A program made the translations under genes and the position numbers. A stretch of DNA of 64,000 nucleotides, from NCBI RefSeq assembly GCF_000006565.2, contig NC_031475.1, positions 1,447,535 through 1,511,534 on the forward strand, read 5' to 3'. A model generated the notes under the pieces. The model did not search any database, was not told where the DNA came from, and saw only the letters and a program-made list of their open reading frames with translations. The DNA comes from Toxoplasma gondii ME49 (taxonomy: Eukaryota; Apicomplexa; Conoidasida; Eucoccidiorida; Sarcocystidae). This document shows, piece after piece, positions 10,635-22,900 of the stretch; within the stretch, counting starts at the first letter, position 1; each line of letters begins with the position of its first letter.

Positions 10635-13600
10635 ATGGCAGCGGTCGGCGCGGAGAGCGACTCCTGCACTGCGACGGCGCCGGTAGGTTCAGACACCTCG
10701 CGGCTCTTTCTGTCGCTAGCTGCTCCGCCGCCTTCGTCTTTCTCTCGTCTGAACATCAACCGCGAAGCTGTTGCTGCGGTGCGCGCGGTCTCGGCTTCTC
10801 GACCTGCGAAGCGACTTTGTCCTGAGAATCGCATCTCTCAAGACTGCCTCGTAGCTTCCCCTCCCCCTTCTTCCCCTCCCCCTTCTCTCTCTTCTTGTCC
10901 GTCTGTCTCCGTTCCAAAGTCGATTCAGCGAGCCTCGTCGATTACGCCCCCGCCTGTCTCTCGCTACCTCCAGCAACTTCACCCGAGTCTCCTGCCTCCG
11001 CAGTTCCGTGAGCTTGTCGCGCATGCACTGGAGCATGAAGCCGCAGCAAAACAAGCGTGCAGAGGGGAGGAAACGCCCTCTTCTTCGTCGTTCTCCCAGT
11101 CTTCCTCATCTTCCTCGTCTTCCTCTTCTTCGTCGGTCTCCTCGTCGTCCTCTTCTTCGTCGATCTCCTCGTCTTCCTCTTCTTCCTCGGCCCTCTGCGC
11201 GACGCCTGTGTATCACCTGCCGACACAGACGGCGTGCGTCTCGCCGCAGTTGCTGCCTTCGTCGAGTCTCTTCCTTGTGGGATTTCTACAGCACCTCCGC
11301 CGCCAGCGTCGCGAGCATCAGGAGAAGCAGCGACAGCTGCTGCTCGAGAGTCTCCTGCATGCAGGCCGCTTCCTCTCCTCGCCGCCTCCCGCGCTGCGCG
11401 GGCTCTACGAGGCGAAGCCGCACCTCTGTTTCACTTGCTCGCGGCGCTTCGCGACTTCGGCGCGGAAGACGGCGCACCTGCGCATGCACTTGGATCTTCA
11501 GCAGCTGGCGCAGACGGAGGATGCGAGCGTCTTCTCTCGACGAAGAGGCTTCGCAGCTCGACAGCGCGTCTCGACAGCTGCGGCTTCCCGGCCTCTCTGG
11601 GGAGGCCTCACGGCCTGGGTCCAAGTCGCCGCAGCCTCAGACGTCTTCCAGCGGATGCGCCACCTCCAGAGCCGGCTTGCGCCCGGCGGCCTCAGCGGAA
11701 GCCCGGGTGTACATACACCCCACGGAGGCCGCGACGAGACGCTGAGCAGTGTGCGGGCCTTCTTCGTGGAGCGCGTGGAGGAGCTGCGCGGCTTCGCCGC
11801 TTCGGAGGCGCAGCAGGCGCGCGGCGACGGCGCAGCGAGCGACGCAGAGGAGGCCGGAGACTTCCCGTCGTGGTTTCCAAGGCGCCTCCAGAGCTGGCTA
11901 GCTGACGAGTGGGGTGTTGCTTGCAAGGGCGCATGCGCGCCGGGCGCCGAGCGAGAGGGTGCGGGGGAGGTGGGAGAGCAGAACGGCGGCCGCGAAGAAG
12001 CGCGGGAGGGGAGAGGCGGCGACCTGGGGGGCTTGGCGCAGGGTGAGGAGCGAGAGGAGATCGAGTGCGAGAACGAACAGGGGGGCGATCCTTGGGAGGA
12101 GAAGCCACTGATGACCAAAACGGAATTGCGCACGTGGGCTTGGGCGTTTCAGGACGAAAACGAGTTAGAACGCGAGTCGGCAGCTCGAGAAATCTGCTCC
12201 TTGGCTTTCGCCGAGACCGACCCACGCGGTGTAGGTACACCTCGCGGGACCGAGGCCGAGCCAGACAGCCGCCTCGCGGTCGATGGCCGCGAAGGCGATC
12301 CCGGACGTTCTCCGTCTTTTCCGGGAGCGCAGTCAGTCGGCGCGGCTCTCGCGCCAGGCTGCGACTCCCCCAGGCTTGCGCGTTCCGCTGCAGAGCTGCC
12401 ATCGGCGTCGCTAGCTGACGTCGTCATGAGTGTACGTACACCTGGCGGAGGGCTGTGTCCACTGGCGCGCGCGTCCCAGCGGACCCTGCTTCGTCAGCTG
12501 ACTCGGGAGGTGTTTCTGCACCTCGGTTCGTTGTCGCCTTCATTCGAAACAGGATCATCTGCGTGTTCTCTCGCGCCTTCCTCTTCTGCCTTCTCTCTCC
12601 GTCCGCTCTCGCAAGATGCCGAAGCAGCGGCGACGCTCGCGGCTTCCGAGGACCCTCCTCGGCTCTTGCTGGACGCTGCGTCCGCGCCACTGTCGAGCTG
12701 CGCGTTCTGCGGCGAGGCCTTCTCCATCGTTTTCAACGAACTGCAGCAGACGCTTCTTCTCCAGGAAGCGGTAACAGTTGCGTGGGAAGCGACGGAGGTT
12801 CTGAACAGCCTTGCTCGTCAGCTCCGTGGTCTCCCGTCGACTTGCGCGCATGCAGTTTCCGCGGAGCGAGGTTGCGAGGTGACGACCAGATGTGGAGTCG
12901 ATTCCTCAACCTCGAAGACAGCCGCGTTCTGCAAAGGCGACGTCTCCTCTAGAAGCCCAGAGATCCCTCTAGAAGCAGAGAATCGGGCAGAAGGAGGCGG
13001 CGGGCGTCAAGGAACATGTGACTCGGAAACACGCATCGAAGAAGACATGAAGAGGGAGGAAACGGAGTGCATGCGTGCGTTATCTCCCGCGCGTCCTGCG
13101 ACCTCTCAAGCGCCGTCGGAGGGAGAGACGAACGAACTGCGAGCCTCCGCAGCCGCTTCCTCAGATCCGCGATGCCCTTCCTCCCGAAGCCCGATGCGTT
13201 TCGACACAGACACCGGTCTTGCCCCCCCCCCTGCCGCGCTCCTCCTCCCCCACCTCACGAGAAGCAGCTGCACGACAGATGCCTTCTCTCTGCATGCGTT
13301 CCAGACTTCTTCTCCTTGTGAGCAGCTGTGTAGCAGGTGGAGTCTGCAGCCGTCGGTGTTTTCGGTGGCGGAGACAGTTGAAGCAATGGCCGCCAACAGC
13401 TCAAGAGTTACCCGAGACGAGATTGGCGGCCCTGGCCTCTCTGCCCACAAAAGGGGAGAGCGGCAGAGTCTCCACGAGGCGATCGCGCTGCTGGAGAGCG
13501 CCGTGACGGCTGGCGACTTGCTCATGCATGCAGACTCAGCTGCGCTGTGCGACTTGATCGTGGACGAGGAAGAAGAAGAGAAGACAAAGGCGATTGGGAG

Positions 13601-14261
13601 AGACTCCGCAGGCCTCGCTGCGGGGTTGCGTGCTGGGGAGGAAGCGAGGCAGGGCGAAGCGAAGAAGAAACCTCTCGATGCGTTCCTTGAGGCGTGTACC
13701 TCGAAGAAATCCGAGTTTCCACGCGAGATGTGCGGCGCAGGAAAGACACCCATTTCTTCAACGGAGGCAGGAGAGCCGGAGAAGACGAAGCAAGAGAAGA
13801 AGGAAGAAGAGCAAACGCGAGACTTCGACTTCACCACCTCGGAAACAGTCGAAGATCTGTTTCCTCCCAACGTGGTGTATCTGCACTGCTCGTGTTTTAC
13901 CCAGTTGCTGCGTGAGAGCGAAGAACTTCTGCACCTGCTGCGTCAACTCCTCCTGAGCCGCAAACACCGAAAAGAAGCTGTCTCCTCTGTCGGAGCCAGA
14001 GACGCCGACCGCAGCAGTGCGGATCTTTCCGAGACTTTTGCGAAGGCTGCAGCGTTCCACCGGCTCCTTCGTCCGGCTCAGAGCTCTCGGGGGGATCGCG
14101 TCTCGCGTTTTGCGGTCGCAGCAAAGCGAGAGCGAGACGAGGGCGCATGCAAAGGGGCTTCAGAGAGGCGTCAGGAGTCGCACACCCGGTCTCTCTTGCC
14201 GCGTCTCAGAAGCAAAGGGAGAGATCGAGGCCGTCTCCACAAGCGCAGGCGCTTCCTCTGA
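10635..14261 (+). CDS. Large zinc-finger protein, Pcf11-like finger arrangement
   Basis: One uninterrupted 1208-codon exon. I chose the ATG at 10635 (AGGATGG context); the frame upstream offers only a TTG. Features in order: Ser/Pro-rich N-terminus; a poly-Ser run near residues 155-190; a C2H2 finger at C265-x2-C268-x12-H281-x3-H285 (CFTCSRRF...HLRMH); an acidic Gly/Glu-rich linker; C689-x2-C692 (CAFCGEAF); a long low-complexity insert; H1084-x2-C1087 (YLHCSC); and a basic C-terminus. In the pre-mRNA 3'-end factor Pcf11 a CxxC...HxxC finger with CGEKF-like and YH..C-like halves follows an upstream C2H2-like finger, so a Pcf11-related or other nuclear RNA-processing role is my inference. If correct, the second finger is interrupted by about 390 residues. 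The CDS contains three GTGTAC-type palindromic words (11705, 12229, 12429). Confidence 0.8.
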   Translation: MAAVGAESDSCTATAPVGSDTSRLFLSLAAPPPSSFSRLNINREAVAAVRAVSASRPAKRLCPENRISQDCLVASPPPSSPPPSLSSCPSVSVPKSIQRASSITPPPVSRYLQQLHPSLLPPQFRELVAHALEHEAAAKQACRGEETPSSSSFSQSSSSSSSSSSSSVSSSSSSSSISSSSSSSSALCATPVYHLPTQTACVSPQLLPSSSLFLVGFLQHLRRQRREHQEKQRQLLLESLLHAGRFLSSPPPALRGLYEAKPHLCFTCSRRFATSARKTAHLRMHLDLQQLAQTEDASVFSRRRGFAARQRVSTAAASRPLWGGLTAWVQVAAASDVFQRMRHLQSRLAPGGLSGSPGVHTPHGGRDETLSSVRAFFVERVEELRGFAASEAQQARGDGAASDAEEAGDFPSWFPRRLQSWLADEWGVACKGACAPGAEREGAGEVGEQNGGREEAREGRGGDLGGLAQGEEREEIECENEQGGDPWEEKPLMTKTELRTWAWAFQDENELERESAAREICSLAFAETDPRGVGTPRGTEAEPDSRLAVDGREGDPGRSPSFPGAQSVGAALAPGCDSPRLARSAAELPSASLADVVMSVRTPGGGLCPLARASQRTLLRQLTREVFLHLGSLSPSFETGSSACSLAPSSSAFSLRPLSQDAEAAATLAASEDPPRLLLDAASAPLSSCAFCGEAFSIVFNELQQTLLLQEAVTVAWEATEVLNSLARQLRGLPSTCAHAVSAERGCEVTTRCGVDSSTSKTAAFCKGDVSSRSPEIPLEAENRAEGGGGRQGTCDSETRIEEDMKREETECMRALSPARPATSQAPSEGETNELRASAAASSDPRCPSSRSPMRFDTDTGLAPPPAALLLPHLTRSSCTTDAFSLHAFQTSSPCEQLCSRWSLQPSVFSVAETVEAMAANSSRVTRDEIGGPGLSAHKRGERQSLHEAIALLESAVTAGDLLMHADSAALCDLIVDEEEEEKTKAIGRDSAGLAAGLRAGEEARQGEAKKKPLDAFLEACTSKKSEFPREMCGAGKTPISSTEAGEPEKTKQEKKEEEQTRDFDFTTSETVEDLFPPNVVYLHCSCFTQLLRESEELLHLLRQLLLSRKHRKEAVSSVGARDADRSSADLSETFAKAAAFHRLLRPAQSSRGDRVSRFAVAAKRERDEGACKGASERRQESHTRSLLPRLRSKGRDRGRLHKRRRFL
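11087..11190 (+). repeat. Trinucleotide tract encoding poly-Ser in the zinc-finger gene
   Basis: TCT/TCC/TCG serine-codon repeat inside the coding region, giving about 35 Ser in a near-continuous run. It is likely length-variable between strains. The complement yields spurious Arg/Lys frames. Confidence 0.85.
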
Positions 14262-14409
14262 GGTCGTTTTCGCGGGGGAGAACGCGACAGCTCTGTGAGA
14301 AAAACGTTGGCTTGCTTGCGACACGCTGGTGCTCTCCGACTTTTTCGCAACGCTTTTGCCCTTGTTGCTTCTCTACACCCCGTCAGGGAGGAATGAAGGC
14401 GAGACCCCC

Positions 14410-14423
14410 GGTGTACGTACACC
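14410..14423. repeat. GTGTACGTACAC palindrome downstream of the zinc-finger gene
   Basis: Perfect copy of a word that recurs across the window (consensus GGTGTACRTACACC). It sits about 150 bases after the zinc-finger stop codon. Confidence 0.5.
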
Positions 14424-14729
14424 CGACGACAAGTCGAGCCAGCTGCAGGTTTGCTGCTGCGAGAGCACGTGAGCAGGTCTCTTTGTTTGCTCTCCATTCC
14501 TTGTTTCTGCTTTTTCCCTTCGACGAAGGCGAGGCTTCTCGAGCAAGCGACTTCTGCCCTCTCTCGGATCGCAAGGGATCCTAACTTGTGCCCTGCGACT
14601 TCTCTTGCAGTGTTTGGCCACAACAGCTTGCGAGCACTCAAGTCACGCTCTTCTCCTTCTCTCGAATTTCTGAGTTGTAGACAAATCCCCTCTCTTCGCT
14701 CTGCTTCCATTTTCATGCCAAAGGTAATA

Positions 14730-14840
14730 AAAATTATATATATATATATATATATATATGCGTACAGTATAATGTATACATGTGCATATGAATATACACT
14801 GTATATATATATATATATATATATACTGTATATATATATG
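14730..14840. repeat. TA microsatellite array
   Basis: Two (TA)n blocks of roughly 12-16 units separated by CATATG/ATGTATAC-type sequence. Confidence 0.85.
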
Positions 14841-15344
14841 TGTATGTTTCTGCGTGAACGGACGTCGAGCAGGCGCTGTTTCAGAGGTGCTGGGGCAGAA
14901 GGTTGTGGGGTTCTGCATGCAGAATGAACAAGCGAGTGTCTCCCGGCTGTCCAAACTGGAGGCACCCGAAAGACGTCTCTGTTTTCGTTTCTCAGACGTT
15001 CTTCTCGACGTCGACTTCCCCCTTGAATTTTTTTTGTGGGGCCTGTTGTGTCTCCAAGAATATTCACTTTCTGTTCGTCGCCTTTGACGGAAGACGTCGA
15101 CCTGCGCGTTGTCTTTTCCATATTTTTGAGAGGAAGCGCGTCTCCCGCGGATGCGAGTGGAAAGGTTTTCAGTTGTGAAGGCGGCAAGACGCGAAAGAGA
15201 CGCAAAGAGAAAATAAACCGCAGAAGAACTGACACAAATCGACACAAATACGCCGGGGTAAAACGCCCACATCGAAAAATAGCACGCGTGTCTGCATACA
15301 GAACAGACACACGCACACTGTTATACGTATACTCATATATACAT

Positions 15345-15445
15345 TATTCACATTTATATATACACACGTATGTATGTATATATATATATATATATATGTT
15401 TATATATGTATATATATACATATATATATGTCTATATATTTGTAT
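15345..15445. repeat. TA-rich microsatellite array
   Basis: Interrupted (TA)n/(TATG)n sequence. It creates spurious Tyr/Ile frames on both strands. Confidence 0.85.
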
Positions 15446-16960
15446 AATGTTATCATGTCTCTCCTCGGGCACACCGTTCCGAAGAGTTATTTGGAGACAC
15501 CTGGAGACGGGGTGTCTGGAGTGCAGTGTGTAGAGGAGACTAAGAAGAAACAGAGGCAATCTGTTATCGATCTTCTGAAGCGAGTTTTCAGAGCTCTCTT
15601 CTGTCCAGCGTACACAGTTGAACCTGCTTTCACTGGAGTAGTGGTTTTTCGCGCTTTCGCAGCAACTTGTTTTCTTTGCGAACTTTGGAAATAGACCCGA
15701 GAGAAGATGAGAGAGAAGAGAAAGAAGGCGTGTCTGAACGTTGGTGGAAGAAATCGAATTCGCGTTCAAAATCTTCAGAAAATCTTTTTTTCGCGTCCAG
15801 AGACTCTTCGGCTGCATGCACATCCTCGCATGCCTCGCGCGAAAGGAAAGGCCTGGCAGGAGTGCCTCCGGTCTTCGAGTCGCCGCCCTGAAAACAGAGA
15901 AAAAGACAGGAGAAACGAAGACATGAAGGAAAGGAAAGAGCGTGGAGAGGAAGGAGAGAGAGAGAGAAACAAGAAAACAGAGGGAAGAAAAGAGAGAGGA
16001 AGAGAAGCAGAGAGGGCAGACAAAAAAGGGAGCATATAAAACGGCTCTCTCGAATACCGAGGATACAAAGACAGATCTTGACGGCACTGTCTTCTTCTAA
16101 GCTCGTCACAACCGCTCGGGGATGCCGTGAAGCGTCTTCGCTTCGAAGTCCTTCCGACGGACCTGTCTTTGGAAACAGAAGCGAGAATCAGTTCTCTCTT
16201 CTCTTTGATGCCCAGCTTGTTTCCTCCACCTCGTCTCTCTCACGTTCCTTCCCTGTCGACAGTCTGTTTTCTGTTGCCCCTGTCCTCCCTATCCTTTGTG
16301 TGGAGGCAGAAGAAAAAGACAGAGATGCACAAGAACATCTCCTCGCCTTCTCCAGGCTCTCCTTGTTTTCTCACTTTCGGTCTCCAGGGCCTCTCCATGT
16401 CTTTCTGTCTCTCATAACCTTTCTCCTTGTCTCGCATCCTCTCTCCCTCTTTCTTTCCTTCTCTCTCTGTGCGTGTCTGTCGACCTTTTCTCCGTCACGC
16501 TTCCCTTCCTTGTCTGTTCTTGACGTAAAGGATTCCGTCTCTCCTAAATGTCGCTTCCCCTCTCTCGCCGCCCACCGCGTTCGTCTGATTTGATCCAGTT
16601 TTCTCACCGGTCGAGAGGACCTTCTTTTTCCACTTCGCTGATAAGCCGCGGGCGGCGCACCCCAGTCCGGTACGGCGATGCCCACAAGGTTTGTCCGGGA
16701 AGAGACATTCCGCGGAGATACGCGACCTGAAAAAAGCAGAACGCGACAGCGCCGGTATCTTCTATTGGAACCAAGAAAAGGAAATTCAAACGCAACGCAG
16801 ACGTCCTTTCAAAGCTTGATTTGGATACTTCTCGACTCTTCCTCTCAGACACTTTCGCTTCTCTGCTTTCTCTCCTCAGCTCCTCTCTCGCCTCTTCCCT
16901 GTCTCGCTTAGAGTGAGACATCTCAATTCTCCACTGCTCCATTCTTTTTCTCTCCTCTCC

Positions 16961-19900
16961 TTAGACTCTCTTTTCTCTCCTTCGCTTCCTCAGGTTCTTC
17001 CTCTCCTTCCCTCTGCTTTGTCTCTTCTTCCTCCTTTTTCTGTTCTCTTCTCTCCCTTCCGCCGTCTCGTTTCGTCTCAGTAGGCGCTTACTCGCGCCGA
17101 AGACCTCAACCTCCCGCTGTCTCTTCTCTTCTTCCTTTTTCTGTGCAAGCAAACGGAGCTCGATAAACCTGAAAACACACAGATCCCATCTGTGCACAGA
17201 AATATATATATTTATATATATTTATTCATTTATATATATATATATATTTATTTATTTATATGTGCGTGGATAAACATCTTTTTGCGGAGGGTCTACACAC
17301 GCATGCACATATCCGTCTATCCTCACATATCTATACTTACAGAGACATATATCTACATGTATATATTTGTATATTATCCATATATATATATATATATATG
17401 CCTTTGCATACGTTGGGAGACGGCGATTTGAGAGCAACACTCTCTGGGAGAGCGACCGCAGCGAGGAAGGAAAAAACGCGGGAGAGACGCGGAGAGAAGA
17501 AATCACAAGTGAGAGCGGAAAGTTGACAGAGACGAGACCCAGGGCATTCACGAGGGGACCGAAAGATGAACGGCGCCAAAAACAGCAGGTGAGAGAGAAA
17601 AACCAAGCTCGAGCCCGAGAGAAAAAAATCAAGGAAAACGAGAAAAGGAGTGAAGGAAAACATGGGGAGATACGGGAGAGAAAAGCAATCAAACAAGAGG
17701 AGACACGTGGAAAACTCCTACCTGTTGAATCCTTTAACTTCGAGAAAGGACAGCTCCCCTAAGAAAAACAAAAATACCAAAGAAGTCGAAGGAAAATGAC
17801 AAGAAACAACGAAAACGAAAGCAGAATAAAAAAACGAAAGAAAATAAACCAAAATAGCAAAGAAAACAAACGTTTAGAACTGACAAGAGCGCTACGCTAC
17901 TACGCTCTTCCTCAGCTTTGAAAAATCATTTCAAAGAAACAAGTCTTCTCACCGACGGGAGGTTCCAGATTGTGTTGGAGTCGAGGCTGAAAAGTGCACT
18001 CCTCCATTTCCTTCGCTTCTCTGGAGAAAAAGAAAAGAAACCATTTGCGACGTGGAAGCTGAAATTCGCAGGAAAAACCATTGGCAAAAACGAAACCTCT
18101 ACAGACAAACGACAAGCCCCCCACAACAAGAGTCTCGAAACACACTCACGAAACTGGGAGGTATGTGTGCGTAGTATATTTTTATACGTACATATGTGTA
18201 TCTACGCTTTATATATATGTATAGAGATCTCTTTTCGTCACATTTTCACAAATAAAATGCATTACTCTTTTCTCCCTTCTCCGAAGAGACTTTTCAGTTT
18301 TCGAGGCTGAAGCAGTAAGGAAGTCTTCTCCTTCTTCTACCCTGTCATACGCTTACACACCACCCAAATACGCACAAGTATAAACAAATATGTACGCACT
18401 GCTACAATGATATATATATATATATATATATCTATATCTCTATATATATACATATACGTTCATATAATACGCATATATATATATATATATATACGTTTAT
18501 ATGGAAATTTTATTGGACTTCTGCTACAGCATTGATCATAGGTATTTGATGTGCTTTGGGAGTTTTTGAGACAGTAGCTTGCATGCACGTGGAATAAAAA
18601 ATGGGTTGACGCTTGCGGTGTCTTAAGACCTGTCGAGAAAGCCAACGAGACCTGAGGCGAACAAGTCGAGTCTTCGTTTCCGCGAGCAAGAAACACACGC
18701 ATGCAACAGATTCAAGCATTCGGGGACTGTTCTCGCCTTACAGTTGTTGCTTGTAGCGTTGTCGAGCCAATGCCTTTCTGCGTCTCTCCTCCTCGACGGA
18801 ACGCATGTATGTCTGAGAACGACGGAGACAAAAGAGGACGCTTTTTCAACGCAGATAAGAAAAACTGAAGGTGTCGGTTTCTCCCTCCTTCGTGCATTTG
18901 GAACTCCCTGCATGCAGCGGCCTTCCGCGAGCACAAATCTGTCGCAGCCCACCCAGATACGTCTGATTCGCTTCCTCTTCTTCGCGCTTTCAACCTTTCG
19001 TCTTCTTCTCTTTCTCTGTTCCTCTTTCTCTTTGTCTCCTTCTCTTTTTCTCGTTCTCTTCCTTGTCTCCTCACGGCCATGTCATGCAGCGTAGACTGCA
19101 AGTGTGGATAGGGATCTCGCTTCTTTTCCGCTTTCTTCTTGGCCTCGAGTTCGCCTCGGACGCTCGCAGAGCAGGACTGCATGCAAAGCAGACGGAAATT
19201 CGGAGAGTTCGTCAGCGTGGACTTCTTCGTCATCTTTTCAACTTTCAGCAGAAGCATCGACATGGAAGAACGTACATCCAACCTCGTGTGCTTGTTGTTC
19301 ATGCCCTGAGAGCGTCACTCGAAAAGAACTCTGCAGAGCGCGCTACTTGCATGCGCAGAGGAGACAGGAGACTCGAAGACGGAGATGCAGTGTCCTCCAT
19401 CGACGCAGAAAGCGTCTGCAACGCAGACTGAGAGCAGCAGAGGCTTTTTTGCCGAGAACTCTGGCCTCGAGATTTTCCAGTGCATGCACTTCGCACTCCG
19501 GAAGAGGAAAGCGAGCCGACTTCCGAGCAATCCCGAGACAATGCGTCGAACATGCAGAACGGCGCGTTTCGCGTCTAAGACCCAGTGGAGACATCTGGAT
19601 AAAACGCCTCTGTCGTGACAGCTGGAAACAGGTGATTTCTTTGGAGAGAGACATGTTGACGAGAGAGAATGATCGAGAGAATCTTAAAGAGTACACGACT
19701 CGCGCAAGAAGCACCAAGCCTTCAGACTGGGCTATACAGACACTCGACGAACCACTGGGTCGCTCTCTGAGGTAATCACGAGAGACAGAGGGGAAAGGAA
19801 AGAGGAAGGCTTGCAGAGGCATTTTTTAACGTTTGAAAGAGGCGCTCCTGAAACCTGCGCAAAGATCTCACGTAGAACGCGGTTCGCGTCAAGAGCGAGT

Positions 19901-22900
19901 TCATCCACTTCCCGGAACTCAATCGGTGTGCTGCGTCGTCTTCTCACCCTTTGTCTGTTTGCGAAAGTCTTTCTGGAGAGAGAGCGCGGGAGAAAAGGCG
20001 AGCTTTTCGCGTCACAGAAAGAAGCAGAAACCGACGAGGAAGCAGTCGTTTCAGGTGTCTGCCGAGGAGAGTCACGAGGAAACGAAGACCAAGAAGATGC
20101 CGCTGCTGTCGAATCGACAGCGTCGACTGCAGGAAATGTTGTGCGCCGGGGCTGCCTGCGAGGAAGCAGCGAGCAACCGAATTTCCTCACACCGTTTTCC
20201 GCAGTCGAGATAAACTTGCTACTTTTTTTCCTCGAACTCGATGTCCGCTTCTTCAGCTCTTACAGGCCTGTGTTCTCCTGACACCAGTTCTGGGGAGGTG
20301 ACCAACAGAGCTGAGGAATTCCCTAGAGAGAGTTCTTTCTAAACCGTTCACTGTCGGAAAGTCGGGTACCTCTATAAGTTTCTCCTGCTTCCCTCTCTCG
20401 TTTGCTTCTCTGCTGGTCCCTGGCCTTTCTTCTTCTCTTTCTTGGCACTGTTTTGTTTTTTTCCGAGTTTCCTCCTCCACTGCTTGCCGCAGCCCCTCAG
20501 ACGAGAATGCAGAAACAAGCGACGAGTTCCTCCGAAAAAGCCAAAGAAAAGGAATCGGAGCGGCCGCCGCCAATGCGCATGCAGTCTACGGCGCGCGCTT
20601 ACGACGTCTCGATGAGAGTTTGGAAAGACCTGCGCTGCTTCTCCGCAATGCGTCGAGACACCTGAAACACGGAACGCAATTCTCTTTTGTACTTTATTCT
20701 CGAACTCGTCTTCATGAACGACTTGTTTTCGAAGCTTCGCAGACGCATGCATAGGAGACGCTCGCTCTCAGCAAAGAAATATTCCGCCACAAAATGGTAA
20801 AGCCCACTCACGAAATGGACAGCTTTTCTGTGTGTACGTCCTTCTCCTCTCCCTCCTTACTCAAGGAATACCTTTCTTTTTATGCATATATGCGCACAAA
20901 TGGCTGTATGGAAAAGCACATAGAAAACGCAAGACGCATGCAGACACCTACACAAAAAACAGGGCCATGCAACAGATAGACATACAGCGATAAAGCTCGA
21001 TGCAGACCTACTTAGAAAAAGACATATCTATATATATATATATATATATATATATAGGTGTCCATTTGTTACAAGCATGTTTGGGTGCACTGTAGTACGG
21101 TTGAATTTGCATATGTGCATGGGTGTTAAGTGAGGTATCGGTTCCTCCACGAGTTGCCGCTGTGGAGGTCGCATTATCTGTCAAAGGAACTGCATGCCAA
21201 GAAAAAGAAAGTAGAGACAGACTGCGGAGCCCCGGAGCAGCCACCAGCGAGAACCGGAGAAAAAATGTTTACCTCGTCTATCTCAGGCGCGAAGGGGAAG
21301 AGTTTCTGTTCTGCAAGTGCCTCCTGCTTTTTTCTTCTTCTCTCGACATCCTGAACCGAGACGCGAAGAAGCCGACAACGGTCGTAGGAGCATCACGAGA
21401 TCGAAGAAAGAGAAAGAAAGAAAACCGAACGCCTTCTATGTCACTCTCCAGGTGGATTCCAGGCTCAAACAGCCCCCCCATAGCATGTGAAGAGGATACA
21501 GCGCTTGTGTTTCAAGAAGCGAAAAGCGTCGAGATGGAAACAAATCGACCGAGATTAACTCATGCGCAAAAACCTCAGGCGGACTGCGCTCTCTCTCCGT
21601 GCACCCTTCTCATGGGAGTGTCTCTGGAGAAGAAAGTGAAAAGAAGTTGCCTGTCTGTCTTTTTTTCGGTCCCCGAAGCCACAAGAACAAGAAACGGACA
21701 AAACAAATCTGTACAGGACAAGCACGCAGATGTTTTTAGAATTTTCCTCATTTTCTTCCGAGATTTCCCCCTACCTCGACGGCCAAGCGGTGCAGACGCT
21801 CATCAGGAGTTTCGAAGAGGCGCTGAAGAACGCAGCATGCACAGTGAAAAAAAAAACTATCCTAAAAGGGCATCCTCATATTCATACACAGACATGTGAA
21901 CACACGCGTGAGCTCAGAGGCTTCAAAATGAAAAGAACGAGATGGGAGGAGGAGAGGCGCATGCTCGAGCGTATATATCCAAGACAGAGAACGCGTTCGT
22001 TTTATTGTCATCCCTTTATCCATCTACGACCATACGAGATCAGAATTCCAAATACACAGATGCCCCACTAAGCTAGTAAATCCGTCTTAACTGAAAACTC
22101 CATGCAGGTATAAATATACATATATATACACATGCACATGTAATATACGTATATATATATATATAATGAACGTATACACATGGGTATGTGCATATATGCA
22201 TCCCAGAGTGGATATATATATATGGATATATATGGATATATAGATAGAGATATTCACGTATGTGAGTATATGTGAGTGTGTATTGTATGTGTTTGCATGA
22301 ATGGATCAGTTTCAGCAAGACGAGACTGAAGGAGGCGATTTCGCGTCACGAAGAAGGGAGGGAGGAAGAGAAGACAATTGTTTCGTACATCAGGATGGAT
22401 AAGAAGCAGTTTTTCTGTCGTTGGACAGAGCGTTGGGCGGAAGGTAACGACGCCTTGGTCCTGTAGAAACAGAAGGAGACATTTTATGAAATTGACCTCC
22501 TCATTTTCGCTTTTCTCTTCTCTCTTCCCCCTTGTGCTTCTCGCTTCCTTCTCGCTCCGCCGAGCTCGTCTTCTCGGCAGGAAAACCGCTTTTTGCCTCC
22601 TCTGTGGTCTCACACATCTGTGACGGATTGTTTTTTCGACTTTTGAATCCTAAACTTGGCTGGGTCAACTGCATAGATTCATTCTTGGCCACCGAGACGG
22701 AGGCTCAGGCGAGAGAAACGGAAGCGAGGCGGGGGTGTCTGTACACCGAGACAGGGGACGGTGGGCGAAAAAACTGCGACGCTTCGAGACCCTAGAGAAA
22801 AGAAAGACGCTATCCCAGTGAACAAAGATCCATTTTCAGCAGTCTCCCTTTTTTTCTTCGTCTTCGAAACTCCATGTCGCCAAATACCTCGAATGCACAA

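Larger units (their letters stand above)
14262..16960. other. Intergenic region between convergent genes
   Basis: Lies between the zinc-finger gene (+) and the end of the large minus-strand gene. It holds TA microsatellites (14730-14840 and 15345-15445), a GTGTACGTACAC palindrome at 14410, and purine/pyrimidine-biased stretches (15690-16040 GA-rich, 16180-16560 CT-rich). Frames across the TA arrays encode only Tyr/Ile, and those across the GA tract only Arg/Glu/Lys. I see no gene; 3' UTRs of both neighbours are expected here. Confidence 0.55.

Noticed and set aside
11008..14060. Several long open frames on both strands overlapping the zinc-finger gene (Arg-, Ala- or Ser-rich)
   Set aside because: They are shadows of a GC-rich, codon-biased reading frame. 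Only the frame from 10635 is open over 3.6 kb and carries zinc-finger motifs.
14171..15316. 381-codon minus-strand frame
   Set aside because: It crosses TA microsatellites and the complement of the zinc-finger CDS end. There is no motif, and the repeat tract in the middle is clearly non-coding.
15344..16109. Minus-strand frames rich in Leu, Phe and Ser resembling membrane proteins
   Set aside because: They are the complement of a GA-rich low-complexity tract; hydrophobicity comes from the TCTC/TTTC composition.
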